64,000 nt of DNA from Pegoplata infirma (taxonomy: Eukaryota > Arthropoda > Insecta > Diptera > Anthomyiidae). A program made the position numbers and the translations under genes. Shown in pieces: positions 1 to 11,603 of this stretch. Location: the NCBI GenBank assembly GCA_963921195.1, contig OY992537.1, forward strand, positions 20,358,642 through 20,422,641. The letters run 5' to 3'. A model generated the notes under the pieces. It did not search any database. It was given only the letters and a program-made list of their open reading frames with translations, and was not told the DNA's origin. How positions within the stretch are numbered: the stretch's first letter is position 1; each line of letters opens with the position of its first letter.

Positions 1-900
1 CGTATAATTTTTTTTATATAAAATGTTTAGTCGACCATTTAACTGAATTTAAAAGGCTTCAAAATTAATTTGAAAACTTTTTTTTGCTAGTAGTGGTAGT
101 TGTGTTGATTCTTAACCATTTTATATCTTTTTTCATTTTATGTCCGTAAGTATGTAATTCAGAATGTTTTGAGTAGTGCTGTGTTATGGTTTTTATTTAT
201 TTTGTTAAATTTTTATTTTATTTCTTAACTTGGCTTCACTTTTGTTCCTGTTACATTCATTGCCTCAGTGTGTACGCAGATGATGTTGTTGAATGTTGCT
301 GTATTTGGTGCTGCATTTCAAACCTGCTCCCTGCTCCTTCCTTACTTGTTTTCTAACTTTAGTTTTATTTTTTCATTCATATAAACATTGAGTTTTTATT
401 ATTATTTGCTTTGGCACACACAAAGTATTTTTATTACTTTTTCAAAAGCCAAAAATAAAATAATAAAAAAAATTGTATGAAAGTTTAAGAGGTATAAGAA
501 ATCCTTACAAGAATATATTTTTTTTATTATTTAAAAACTCAACCCAAGGTTTCAATAAAATAATAAAGGAGGAGTAGTATATAAACGCGTGTGGTAGTTG
601 AACGAGTTCGAGTGTCGTAAGTTTATACCCTACATCAGTGATTTCCAAACATTGATTTCTCGCCGTACTGGAGAGCAACTTGAAGGTTTTTATACTAGAT
701 ATTAGTTTTTTTAACATAGTGTATTAGTTTTTCAAAAATATTTTGTGGACATAGAAACCCCGACTTAAAATAGAGGTTGCCCACGTTGTTCAGAAGTGGG
801 CATTTGAATGCTGATGAAACATAAATAACTAATAAAAAAAATATTTTTTTGTAAAAAGGTTTTTGAATGTTTATAAAGAAATAATTTTCAGAAAAAAATG
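1..900. other. AT-rich non-coding DNA, no gene recognised
   Basis: I see no coding sequence, repeat unit or paired termini here. The one open frame (505-717, minus) encodes a composition-biased peptide without a recognisable motif and is not supported as a gene. Confidence 0.6.
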
Positions 901-902
901 AC

Positions 903-1712
903 TTGTTTAAAAAAAATACCTTTTCTTAAAAAAGTACTTCTTCTTAAAAAAGTACTTTTTCTTAAAAAAGTACTTTTCTTAAAAAAGTACTTTTCTTAAA
1001 AAAGTACTTTTTCTTAAACAGAACTTTTTCTTAAAAAAGTGCTTTTTCTTAAAAAAGTTATTTTTCTTATAAAAGTACGTTATTATTAAAAAAGTGATTT
1101 TTCTTAAAAAATAACTTTTTCTTAAAAAAATAATTTTTCAGAAAAAAATACATTTTCCTTAAAAAGTAGTTTTTCTCAAATAAATACTTTTTCTTAAAAC
1201 TATACTTTTTTTTTTTTTAAAATAAACTTTTTCTTAAATAAATACATTTTCTTAAAAAAGTAATAATTCTAAAAAAGTACTTTTTCTTAAAAAAAATCTT
1301 CGTTAAAAAGGATTTTTTTAACGTACTTAATACTTTTGTTTTAAACGTTTTTTTTTTAAATGGTTTTCTGGTAAAGAAAGTACTTTTTCATAAAAAAGTA
1401 CTTTTTCTTAAAAACAGTACTTTTTCTTAACAAAGTACTTTTTCTTAAAAAAGTAATTTTTCTTAAAAAATTACTTTTTCTTAAAATATAACTTTTTCTA
1501 AAAAAAAACACATTTTCTTAAAAAGTAGTTTTTCTTAAAAAAGAACATTTTATTAAAAATGTACTTTTTCTTAAAAAAGTACTTTTTCTTAAAATAGCAC
1601 CTTTTCTTTAAAAAAAATAATTTTTCTTAAAAAGTACTTATAAAAAAAAAGAAAAATACTTTTTTCTTAAAAAAGTACTTCTTCTTAAAAAAGTACTTTT
1701 TCTTAAAAATCT
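903..1712. repeat. Minisatellite, ~18-bp unit CTTAAAAAAGTACTTTTT
   Basis: Tandem repeats of an 18-base unit built on AAAAAAGTACTTTTTCTT run through the whole stretch, with a degenerate middle (about 1200-1380) and cleaner blocks at 940-1020, 1380-1460 and 1560-1710. The unit is close to a perfect palindrome centred on GTAC (AAAAAGTACTTTTT), so each repeat could extrude a small hairpin. No gene is present. The same GTAC-centred core is used by the array at 8.3-8.9 kb. Confidence 0.9.
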
Positions 1713-1809
1713 CAAATTTAAAAAATTAAGTTTGAAAAATGATTTTTGGGAAAATATTCTCCTTTAGACAAAAATATTTTTTTAGAAAAGTTTTTTTTTT
1801 CTTGTTGTA

Positions 1810-4383
1810 CACTAGGATGGATCGTTTTTGGGCTTTTCTCTCTGATCAAATTCTAATACCCGCCACAAGTGTCGGTCCCGTAAGGGTAACTCACATGCAA
1901 AATATCACTCCGATCGAAGTTATCTTCTGTCTCCACTTTGAGCCTCAAAGTTGGTGTTTTTGCAAAAAAGGACTTTAAAAAAATTAAGTTTTTTTATTAA
2001 AATAATTAAAAAATTATTTTTGTATAATATTTGATCGTTAATACTTAAATATAAAATTTAAAGATTTTACCCGTTCAAGCTTGATACCAAAAAAATGGAA
2101 TGATTTTGGGGGCGTTCTCAAATCGTCTTTTTTTCAAAATTTCAAAATTTTATTAAAAAAAAAATTTTAAATATATAGTTTTTTTCTTTTTGAATTCATT
2201 AAGAACACCTTGGAGAAGAAAAATGTGGAATATGCCGGATATCCGCCGAACCACTTTTCGGGAATCGCGGGGGGAAGTTAGCGGATTTCAAGGAAATGTT
2301 GGTTTTATCAACATTAGTGTGTCTTTAACCCACATTGGCTGGGGGTCAAAAATGACCCCCGCAGAAAATTTTAAGTTTAGAGCTTAAATTTTGTGCTATA
2401 AACAAGTATAAAACGGCTTTTGTGTTTTGTACCCCAACTAGTATTTCGTATATATATATTATCTTTAAAAAAATCGTTAACCCTTCTTGGTAGGGGGTCA
2501 AAATTGACCCATTCAATAATTTTTTTTTTTTATTTTTTTTATAGAAAACTAATTTGTGGCAATCTATTAGATAACTTTAAATCAGCCCAAAAATCTTACC
2601 AATTTAAGATATCTTTAACCCAAAATGGCCCGAGGTCAAAAACGGCCCCGGCAAAAACTTTTAAGCATATTGCTTGAATTTTTTGATATCAACAAAATAT
2701 ATATTTTTTACTAAATGGGTAATTTTTGACCCCCTGCCAAGAAGAGTTAACGATTTTTTTAAAGATAATATATAAAAACAAAATAACAGTTGAGTTACAA
2801 AACACAAAAGCCGTTTTAAACTTTAAATTTTCTGCGGAGGTCATTTTGACCCCCAGCCAATGTGAGTTAAAGACGTCCTACATCGGTATGATTTAATGGC
2901 AGACTTAAAGGTATTTAATAGAATGCCACGACACCAAAAAATTATTAATTTGCCCAAAAATTAAATTTATAAGATTTTATTAATCCAAATTATTGAAAAA
3001 ACCAACATTTCCTTAAAATCCGCTAATTTCCCCCCGCAATTCCCGAAAATTTTTAAACTTTGAAAAATGGTATTTTGAGAACTCCCCCAAAATCATGTCA
3101 TTGTTTTGGTATCAAGTTTGAACAATCCAGCAGAAATTTTGCTGAACTGGCAGCAGCTTTTGGAAAGGAAACTCCAGTCAAGGAGCGCATCCAAACCTGC
3201 TGAATTCATGCATGATTCGTTAAGGCGATGCCACACTTTAGAGCGCTAGTTGGATACACCGAAAAAGCGCTCTTAAGATGCTCTGAATTCACATCTCTTT
3301 AGAGCGCTGAAAAAATCGCTATAAGGATTCAGTAAATTCATGCATATTTTTAGAGCTGATTTAAGCAGAATAAAGATGAAGCACATTTGACTATTTCTGA
3401 AATACAAATTACAAAATTTGAAATACAATTGACTATTTCTAAATACAATTGGAAAATCTTATATACAATTGACTAATTCTGAAAATCATTTGATTCCATG
3501 CAAGCATTTGGAAGAAATGTCGCCTTAGAGATCCAATTACATTTAAAAAATGTCCAATTATATTTCGAAAATTTAAAATTATATTTCAGAAATTTCCATT
3601 TATATTTCAGATATTACCATTTATAACCAAAAAAATTTTAACTACATTTCAAGAATGTTCAATTGTATTGGAAATTTTTGAAATAGAATTGGACATTTTT
3701 AAATATAATTGGAGATTTTCAAATATGATTGGACATTTTTGTAATATAATTTGTATTTTCTGAAACGAAAATGGAAATGGTGTACTCAATTTTTTTTTTC
3801 ATTTAAAATGTGAGGTGTTATGATTGAAGCACTCTTTGCAGCGCTGATTAATGCGCAATAATGATGCAGTAAAATCATGTGTCTTTGTCTAAAACTCATG
3901 GTTTTTTATTCAAAAAGAGTTAAATATATTCAAAAGGAAAGCATGTATTAAATTTTATCAAAATATAATTTTATATTTTGAGTTTTATATAAAAATCTTA
4001 ACAAAAAATTTTAATTTTTTCCCCCTTACTTTTACTGCATCCTCAAGAGCACTCTTTGGATGCGCTTCGGTATGCTATATGCCGTGTCGCCAAAATCTCC
4101 ATTTATTTTTGCTGGGAAGTTAGTGCTACCGCAAAATCTTTTAATTTCATATTTAAGTATTTACGATCAAATATTAAACAAAAATAATTTTTTTAATATT
4201 TAAATAAAAAAACTTTTTTTTTCTTAAAAGTCCTTTTTTGCAAAAATCCCAATTTTCAGGCTCAAAGTGGACACAGAGATAAACTCCGATCGGAGTGATA
4301 TTTTGCATGTGACCGCCACTATTGGCGGGTATTAGAATTTGATCAGAGAGAAAAGCCCAAAAATGAGCCACTTCTGAGTACAC
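1810..4383. mobile_element. Large fold-back element, CACTAGGATGG family, interrupted
   Basis: The left arm (1810-2600) is answered by its reverse complement in the right arm (2600-4383). For example the block around 1840-1960 (GATCAAATTCTAATACCCGCC, CGATCGAAGTTATC) returns inverted at 4260-4360. The block at 2327-2370 (ACCCACATTGGCTGGGGGTC) returns inverted at 2836-2870, and GGAAATGTTGG at 2297 returns near 3005. Arms diverge by scattered substitutions. The right arm is split by another element (3127-4111). A second copy begins at 63868 with the same first ~130 bases, which supports a mobile family. No transposase is visible, so it is non-autonomous. Exact ends and target duplication were not resolved. 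Confidence 0.8.
3127..4111. mobile_element. Element nested in the fold-back right arm, CCAGCA termini
   Basis: Homology between the arms of the surrounding fold-back stops near 3127 and resumes near 4115, so this stretch is an insertion. Its left end reads CCAGCAGAAATTTTGCTG and its right end ATTTTTGCTGGG, which are inverted-repeat-like. The interior holds many copies of a short motif resembling AAATACAATTG and its complement (3400-3760), and GCGCT-bearing blocks near both ends (3240-3310, 3840-3860, 4050-4070). No coding potential was seen. No clean target duplication could be read. Confidence 0.55.
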
Positions 4384-4730
4384 TTCTTCCCCTATAAATA
4401 AACGGGTGTTAAATAGTACATTTAAAAAAAGTACTTTTTAAATACGTGCGGGAGTTAAAAGAGTTTAAGTTTTTGTAAATTTGTTTGTGGAAAATCATTT
4501 ATGTTTAACAAAAATGTTTTAGAAAAAAAAATTATTTCTTCCTTGTAAAAGAAAAAAAAATCACGAGAATTCCTTGTAAAATTCATTGCGACAAAATTTT
4601 TTTAAATCTACAATTTTATTGGTAAAAATCTTGTAAAATTACAAATAAACTTGTAATTTTTACTACACAGAGAAAAATAAATTTCCAACTGAATTTTTCA
4701 GTTGCATTAACTCAAAATTCGGTTGCTTCT

Positions 4731-7300
4731 GGGTAAAAATATATATAACCATCTGACCGATCTGCATCACCCTTTCAGAACTGGATAAAAATTGATTTAA
4801 ATGTTGTATTCAAGTAGGAAAAGAAAAATTCCAATTTTTGGGCCGCTGGACCAAATAGTTCCGGAGATACCACGGTTTGAAAAATGAAAAAATCATAAAT
4901 ATCTTACTGAAGTGGTCATACGTTTTTTACCATATCTCTGTCAATCTTAATGATATGAATCTCAGTGATATATCATTTTAAAGGTAATGGGGTCCACATT
5001 AAAATAAAATTTAGCAAGATTTTTTTTGTTGATGCTTAAATGTCATATATAGGAAATTCGTGGTTTAAGATCAAATATCTTAAAAAAGGGTATTTTTAAA
5101 TCTTTTGAAAAAATATATGTTAATCCTTTATCCCTTCTTTATACTTATGTTCAAACCGTAGAGTGGTATCTCAACTGGTTCTCGAGTTATGCAAAAAAAT
5201 GTTACGCCTCATTAGAAAAAAATTGTTATTTTCAAGGTAAAATTTAAAAAATTTTTTAAAATTGACGAGTTAGTGATGCTGTTCTTCGATTCTAATAGAT
5301 TTTTTGATGCAGAAGACGAATATGATATTAAAATTGCAATATTACCTGTTTTCTTTTAAATATTTGCAAAAAAAAAGTTTGCAATTTTTTTGCAAAAAAC
5401 TCAAGAACCAGAGCTCATTTTAAAATTTCGACATCGTATTCCTGATCTTCTTCCCAAAATCTATTAGAAAAAAAGTACGGCATCACGTAGCAATAAAATT
5501 TAAAAAAGTACGAATTTTTCGCAAAAAACTCCAGAAAAATTGCATATTTTGAAATTTTGAGATTATATTCGTTATCCTCACCCTAAAATCTATTGTTTCT
5601 ATTAGAAACAAAGTGTGGCATGACAAATGCATTAACTTTAAGAAATGCAATTTTTTTTGCAAATAACACTAGAACAAGTGCTAATTTCGCAACTTTGAGA
5701 TCATATTCGTAATCTACATTCCAAAACCTATTAGAATCGAAGAAGAGCATCACTAACTTGTCAACTTTAAAAATTTTTGTAAATTTGACCATGAAAATAA
5801 CAATTTTTTTCTAATGCGGCGTAACAATTTTTTGCATAACTCGAGAACCAGTTGAGATACCACTCTACGGTTTGAACATACGTATAAAGAAGGGATAAAG
5901 GATTAACATATATTTTTTCAAAAGATTTAAAAATACCAAGGACTTAACTATTATAAGTTTTATGGCGAATTCCTTAAGTCATAACTATTACAGGGCAATT
6001 TTAATTTTTTTTCTTATTCATAACTATTATTTTTTAAGTAATATTTTTTTTCTGAAATGATAATAATTATGGATAAGAAAAAAATATATTTCTTACCCAT
6101 AACTATTATTTTTTGATAAATATTTAAAAGTTATTTTTTAATAGTTACGCATAAGAAATATAGCAAAAAGTTGCTCATAATAATTATGCTGTAATAGTTA
6201 TTTAAAAGAATTGTAAATAAATTGCATTTTTATTTTTGGTGCACTTTACGAGTTTTGACTTTGTATAAAAAACTTTACTTACCTTTGTTTTTTAATCAGT
6301 AATATTATCATTTTATTTTGTTCTAAAAAAAGTTAGCAGAAATAAAAAATGTACACTCAAAAAAAATGTAGGTTTAAAAAAAATAAACCTCAAATTCAAA
6401 GAAAAAGTATTATTACAAATTAAAATATTTTTGATTTAATTTTGCAAACATTATAACTGCCAATTTGGCGTCTGATAAATTACATCTCTGGTCATCTAAA
6501 ATTTGACGCACTCATGATTCCATCTCTAATAGTAATTCAAAACTTTTTAATTTTTGTATGAACAAAAATCAAAAATAAAACAACAACAACATTATTATCA
6601 AAAAATTTATTGCAAAAAAACGTGTTTATTAAAAAAAAAAATAATAGTTATTTTTGAAATAAAAATTGGATTTAACTATTAAAATCCAATTTTTAAAAAA
6701 TTCATTAAAATATAATAGTTATGCTTAAGATTTTTCCCATTTAGTTATTCATAACTATTATAAATCAATAAAAAAAATATTAATTGGATAATAATAGTTA
6801 TGCTCCAATTATTATTTTTTATCTTGTTCATAATAATTATCAATCAATTTTTTTGAATAACTATTAAAAATGGCCAATTTTTTCGAATTTTTAAATTTTG
6901 ATAATAGTTATTTTAGGTCCTTGAAAAATACCCTTTTTTGAGATATTTCATCTTAAACCATGGATTTCCTAAATATGACATTTAAGCATCAACAAAAAAA
7001 ATCTTGCTAAATTTTATTTTAATGTGGACCCCATTACCTTTAAAATGAGATATCACTGAGATTTGTATCATTAAGATTGACAGAGATATGGTAAAAAACG
7101 TATGACCACTTCAGTAAGATATTTATGATTTTTTCATTTTTCAAACCCTGTTATCTCCGAAACTATTAGGTCCAGCGGCCCAAAAATTGGAGTTTTTCTT
7201 TTCCTACATGAATACAATATGTTTACCAAGTTTCATTAAGTTTGAGAGGGGTCATGTCCAAAATGCTCATTTTATTGGATGGTTATAGATGGATTTACCC
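4731..7300. mobile_element. Fold-back element, ~1.2-kb arms, interrupted by a hAT-like element
   Basis: The left arm (4731 to about 5500) is mirrored by the right arm (about 5560-7300). GGGCCGCTGGACC at 4850 returns inverted at 7172. The blocks containing CATATCTCTGTCAATCTTAA (4932) and GGTATCTCAACTGGTTCTCG (5165) return at 7080 and 5843. The outer ends are GGGTAAA and TTTACCC, and both are bounded by TTCT (4727-4730, 7301-7304), a possible 4-bp target duplication. No protein is encoded; the longer frames here are only palindrome readings. The right arm is split by the element at 5937-6923. Confidence 0.8.
5937..6923. mobile_element. hAT-like non-autonomous element, TSD AAAAATAC
   Basis: The termini CAAGGACTTAA and TTAGGTCCTTG are inverted repeats. 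Perfect 8-bp direct copies of AAAAATAC flank the element (5929-5936, 6924-6931). The opposite arm of the enclosing palindrome (about 5092-5115) shows the uninterrupted target, with AAAAATAC once. The 8-bp duplication and the CAAGG start (hAT consensus yARNG) point to hAT. The interior has no reading frame but is packed with the near-palindromic decamer ATAACTATTA / TAATAGTTAT (for example 5949, 5990, 6020, 6100, 6650, 6715, 6750, 6900), plausible subterminal transposase-binding repeats. Confidence 0.85.
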
Positions 7301-7675
7301 TTCTACTAAATTTTGCTGTGGCGAACGAATTTTTTGGTTGTTTCGATTAAAAGACAGTTGTATCAACAAAATTTAGTTGTAACTACCTATGTTCAGTTGT
7401 TACAACCTTATTTCAAATGTATCAACCAAATTTTTGTTACAACAACTGAATTTCAGTTGGAAATTGGCAAATTTGTTTTCTGTGTGTAGGAATTCTCGGA
7501 AAATAGGAGGTAGCAAAAAAACTAGCAAAGTTACGAGAATTCCTTTGGTAAAAATTACAAAATTATTAGTAAAAAGCTTGCTAAATTACTAGGAATTCTT
7601 GTCAAAAACTAGGTAGCTTAATATAAAAATAACAAGATTTTCTTGTCAATTTACAAAGTGTTTTTATTGAGTGTA

Positions 7676-8328
7676 CTATTACTTTTGACGCTCACTGTAA
7701 TAGTTTTAATATATTTGTGTACGCGTAAAACTAAGTCGCCTCTAACTTAACTTTTTTCTGTTAAATTGACACAAAACTTAGTTCTCCAAAAACCCTCCTC
7801 CTCAAACAAATACTTTTATATATTAATTTTTGTTCTTACTTTTGCCCCCTCACAAAAAAGAACCATAAGCATTAAAATGTTGTACATTTTCTTATAATAT
7901 GCTACAAAACAGCCATATAACCTTCATTTTTATTTTATGTTATTTGATATTGTACGTATGTATGTATTTGTAATTTTCATTACTTTTCAAATCCTATGTT
8001 TTGTTGTCGTGTTTACCCGACAGTTTTATTGAAATTTTAGTGAGGCATAAATAACTTTTTGATTTTTAAACTTTTTTTTTTTGTTACATTCATTTCATTT
8101 CGCCAAAAACATTTTATTTTATTTATAACGTTTTGTATTTATAAACGAACACTTAATACTTTATTAACACGGTAGGGGCCCACAGTAGGCTGGTTGGTAG
8201 AGTGTAACCCTATGAGTGTGAGGGTCTATTTAACTCAGCCCCTGAGTTATAATTTTCGGAGTCGACAGCGATCAAAATTTCACTCAAAAGTGTGATTTTT
8301 AAATTTTTTTGATGCCTAATATTATGCT
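7676..8328. other. AT-rich non-coding DNA
   Basis: No gene or paired termini seen. A stretch at 8170-8235 is slightly GC-richer and faintly tRNA-like at one end; see the rejected items. Confidence 0.5.
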
Positions 8329-8893
8329 TTTATAAAAAGTACCTTTTCTTAAATGTACCTTTTCTAAAAAGTACCTTTTCTTAAAACTATATTTTATAAA
8401 AAGTACCTTTTTTAAAAAGTATTTTTATAAAAAGTACCTTTTATAAAAAGTACCTTTTATAAAAAGTACCTTTTATAAAAAGTACCTTTTATAAAAAGTA
8501 CCTTTTATAAAAAGTACCTTTTATAAAAAGTACCTTTTATAATAAGTACCTTTTATAAAAAGTACCTTTTATAAGAAGTACCTTTTATAAAAAGTAACTT
8601 TTATAAAAAGTACCTTTTATAAAAAGTACCTTTTATAAAAAATATTTTTTATAAAAAGTACCTTTTATAAAAAGTACCTTTCATAAAAAGTACCTTTTAT
8701 AAAAAGTAACTTTTATAAAAAGTACCTTTTATAAAAAGTACCTTTTATAAAAAAAAGTAACTTTTATAAAAAGTACCTTTTATAAAAAGTACCTTTTTTT
8801 AAAAAGTACCTTTAATAAAAAGTACCTTTTATAAAAAAGGTACAATATATAAAAAGTACCATTTATAAAAAGTACCTTTTTTAAACTTTTTAT
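8329..8893. repeat. Minisatellite, ~16-bp unit AGTACCTTTTATAAAA
   Basis: About thirty consecutive units of AGTACCTTTTATAAAA run from 8329 to 8893, more homogeneous than the 0.9-kb array. Single-unit variants include AGTAACTTTT and AATATTTTTT. The first units (AAAAAGTACCTTTTCTTAAA) resemble the 18-bp unit at 0.9-1.7 kb, so the two arrays may share an ancestor. Non-coding. Confidence 0.92.
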
Positions 8894-9822
8894 AAAAAGC
8901 TTTTTATATGTTTTTATGTTTCAGTTTAGCAAGAGAAAAAAATATCAAAAGCTTTTATTTATCATAGCATAAATTTAGTCACACAAAAAAAAATTTTAAA
9001 ATCCCTTTTTAGAGTAGAATTTCGATAATTATTTTTTAATTTTGTTCTGAATTTTTTTCAAATTTTCCAATATTTTTTGTCAATTTTTTTTTCTGAATTT
9101 TTCCCACTTTTCATTAACTTAACGATTCTGAAATTTCTGTTAAACTTTTCAAAGTTTTTCTAACCGTTTTTGAAATGTTTCTGAATTTTAAATTTTTTTT
9201 TTTAATTTTTTGTATTTTTTTTTTTTATTTTTCAAATATTCCGGATTTTTTAAAATTTTTTGAAAAATGAATGATACAGTAAAATTTTTAGCAAAAATTT
9301 CCATTCATGGGTGTACTTAAGACTTTTTTGTATATAGGTAGAGTGAGTTAAAAAAGTATTCTTAAAGGTTGCCTTATTTTTTGTTATTTCCTTGAAATAC
9401 TAAATCATGTTTTCCTAATGAAATATTAGAGCTTTTTCTTGTTATGTTGATGATTGCTTACAGCAACAAAAAGTAATAAAAATGTCAAAAGATTTAAAAC
9501 AATATAAAATAAAATATATTTATTAAGATCAACAATGAGTTGTGTCATATAAAAACAGAAATACATAAAATTGAAAGGCATCGTAACTTTTAAGTGGCCT
9601 AAAAAGAAAGACAAACAAAACAAAAACAAATTAAAATTAATAAATTTTAACTTAATCAAAATTTCACATCAAATATAAATTTAATTACAATTTTTTAAAT
9701 TTTTGACGATATAAATAAATATGCGTATGATTAACATTATTTTTAAAAATATATCTCATACGCCATGTTATCGAGATCTTAGCACTTTTATTGCTAGATC
9801 TAACACACTCTTAAGGGACTTG
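8894..9822. other. AT-rich non-coding DNA, poly-T rich
   Basis: T-rich stretches with TGAATTTTT-like words at 9040-9250 look like degraded simple sequence. The frame at 9426-9659 (minus) is hydrophobic by composition only. No feature supported. Confidence 0.5.
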
Positions 9823-10095
9823 CACTAAAAAAAACCTTGTTAAATAACCAGAAAAAGTCTCGTAATCCCATTTTACCAATATTTGACAGTTTTCCTTGTT
9901 TTTTAACAATTAATTTTCGATCGAAATGTACATTTTTTCTTTGTAATTTTACAGTTTTTCTTGTAATTTTGCAAATTTGCAAGGTTTTTTAAAAATCTTG
10001 TAAAATTAAAAAAAGCTCGTAATTTTTACTTGGAATTCTCGTAAAATATGAGGTAACAAAAATTCTAGTAAAGTCACGAAACCTTCTTGTAAGTT
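9823..10095 (-). mobile_element. CACTC-family element, truncated copy
   Basis: Starts CACTAAAAAAAACCTTG and continues with the family blocks TCTCGTAATCCCATTTTACC (9856), CAGTTTTCCTTGTTTTTTAA (9887), TAATTTTTACTTGGAATTCT (10022) and GAGGTAACAAAAATTCTAG (10050). Relative to the copy at 20061 it is reversed. The far terminus ...GAGTG-TA is missing, so the copy is truncated near 10095. The stretch 10026-10040 preserves the site where the 4666-7486 element inserted in another copy. Confidence 0.65.
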
Positions 10096-11037
10096 TTATC
10101 AAACCTTACCCAACCTTAACTACAATTTATTTTAATTTTCCTTAAAGTATCAAACAAATATCATCAACACATCCATCTATTCTTCCTAACATCTTGACAT
10201 TTGTCAGTCCAAGTGAACCTTGTAATTAGTATTAAAAAAATGTCACATAATTTTTTTTCTTTTTTTTCCAATTTTTCAAAAGAAAAGAAATAGAAAAAAA
10301 AACTCCCACATCAATTATTCAACCATAACATTTTATAAGTGAAATAAGGCCAATTAGTGCCATAAAACACAAGTTTCTATGAAAGAAAAAAATGAAGAAC
10401 ATTCTGACTTACAACATAGAGAACATCATGTTTCTCTCTAATTGTATGTGTGTTTCCCTCCATCTATGTAACTAACAACATTAAAAACTGAACACAAACA
10501 TACACAATTACAAACGTTTATACACACAGGCATAACAATTACTAAAAGGTACATAAAATGGGAGCAAGAAATGTCAATATGAAATTAAATGACATTAAAT
10601 ACATTTACATATACCAATACAAACATGGAATCAAACACATACACACACACAAATAATAAGAGCATATGAAAAGGCAAACAGAAGTTTATATAAACTTAAG
10701 TACAAACATACAGAGAATGACCATAAATTAGTTTTAATAAAATTTTAAAATTAAGCAAATTTGAGCGAATATTTTTTTTTATTTATTACATCGTCTAACA
10801 AAAAGAAATGTTAGGATAAATGGCAAATTTTATAGCCATCAAATTTATAATCGTCATAGCTGAGCCCCATCAAAATGGGGCACTTTTTGCTTACGAACAC
10901 TTTAAACGCTTGCAATTTATTTTTGGTTTATTATCAGATTTCATATTTATATGTGGACACGATTTAACGTGATCCACGCGTGAATTACGCGTGATGGCGA
11001 GAGAAATAACTGTTGATAGGGGTAGGTTTGTTTAGAA
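10096..11037. other. Non-coding DNA, nothing recognised
   Basis: Lower poly-A/T bias than the neighbours and no repeat structure apart from a short CA run near 10640. It could be unique intronic or intergenic host sequence. A small GCCCCAT-CAAA-ATGGGGC hairpin lies at 10864-10881. Confidence 0.45.
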
Positions 11038-11269
11038 AAAAGGTCTGCGAAGTTTGAACTACTGCCCAAACGATTTAATCATGGTAATATTTTGCTATAT
11101 AAATAGGTGTTCTTTCCAAAGAAAAATTTTTCTAGAAAAACAAATAAATAATTAATTTGTCATTCCATGCAAAACGCATCGAAATATTGGTCGAGGACCC
11201 TATTATATTTATTTATTGTTGAACCCTAAAGGATTCTAACAATCAAACATTCTAGTGATATCCATCCAA

Positions 11270-11601
11270 ATATTGATGAAAAAAATATTGATAAAAAGAA
11301 TTTTAAGAAAAAAAAAAAATACTAATGAAAAACATATTGATGAAAAAATATTGATTAAAAAAAATATTGATGAAAAAAAATATTGATAAAAAAAATTTTG
11401 TTGAAAAAAAAATTTTGATAAAAAAAATATATATTGATGAAAAAAAAAAAAATATTGATGAAAAACGAAATTTTGATGAAAAAAAAAATATTGATAACAA
11501 AAAATATTAATGAAAAAAAATATTGATGAAAAAAATATATAAAAAAAATATTGATGAATAAAAAGTATTGATGAAAAATAAATATTGATAAAAAAAAAAT
11601 T
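11270..11601. repeat. Minisatellite core, ATATTGATGAAAAAA, first part
   Basis: Degenerate tandem units of about 16-18 bases, AAATATTGATGAAAAAA. Minus-strand frames read as F/I/N/Q-rich peptides purely from the repeat and are not genes. Confidence 0.9.
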
Positions 11602-11603
11602 TA

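Larger units (their letters stand above)
4666..7486. mobile_element. CACAGAG-ended TIR element flanked by TA
   Basis: The left terminus is CACAGAGAAAAATAAATTTCC and the right terminus is the near inverse, GGCAAATTTGTTTTCTGTGTG. Both are flanked by TA (4664-4665 and 7487-7488). Subterminal sequence is also inverted: CAACTGAATTT on the left against AAATTCAGTTG near 7450. The empty site TACTAGGAATTCTC occurs in other copies of the host family, which supports duplication of TA. TA duplication and short TIRs fit the Tc1/mariner superfamily, but no transposase is present. Nearly all of its length is a later fold-back insertion (4731-7300). Confidence 0.75.
4540..7673. mobile_element. CACTC-family TA element, split by a 2.8-kb insertion
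   Basis: The outer pieces 4540-4663 and 7489-7673 match the non-coding family seen complete at 49925-50674: CTTGTAAAATTAC, GAATTCTCG and similar motifs, ending ATTGAGTG followed by TA at 7674-7675. The 4666-7486 element interrupts it at ACTA|GGAATTCTC, a junction present uninterrupted in related copies near 27675 and 10026. The left terminus is not clear; it may be truncated near 4540. There is no coding sequence. By its TA flank and TIRs it is probably a Tc1/mariner-type MITE (inference). Confidence 0.6.

Noticed and set aside
8163..8240. tRNA-like text GGTTGGTAGAGTG after GTAGGCT
   Set aside because: The D-arm-like box A is plausible, but no box B or closing acceptor stem follows at the right distance.
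903..8893. CRISPR-like arrays at 0.9 and 8.3 kb
   Set aside because: Units are contiguous, without unique spacers, and the window is eukaryotic. They are minisatellites.
10864..10881. GCCCCAT/ATGGGGC hairpin followed by T run as a terminator
   Set aside because: Intrinsic terminators are bacterial features. There is no gene upstream and the genome looks eukaryotic.
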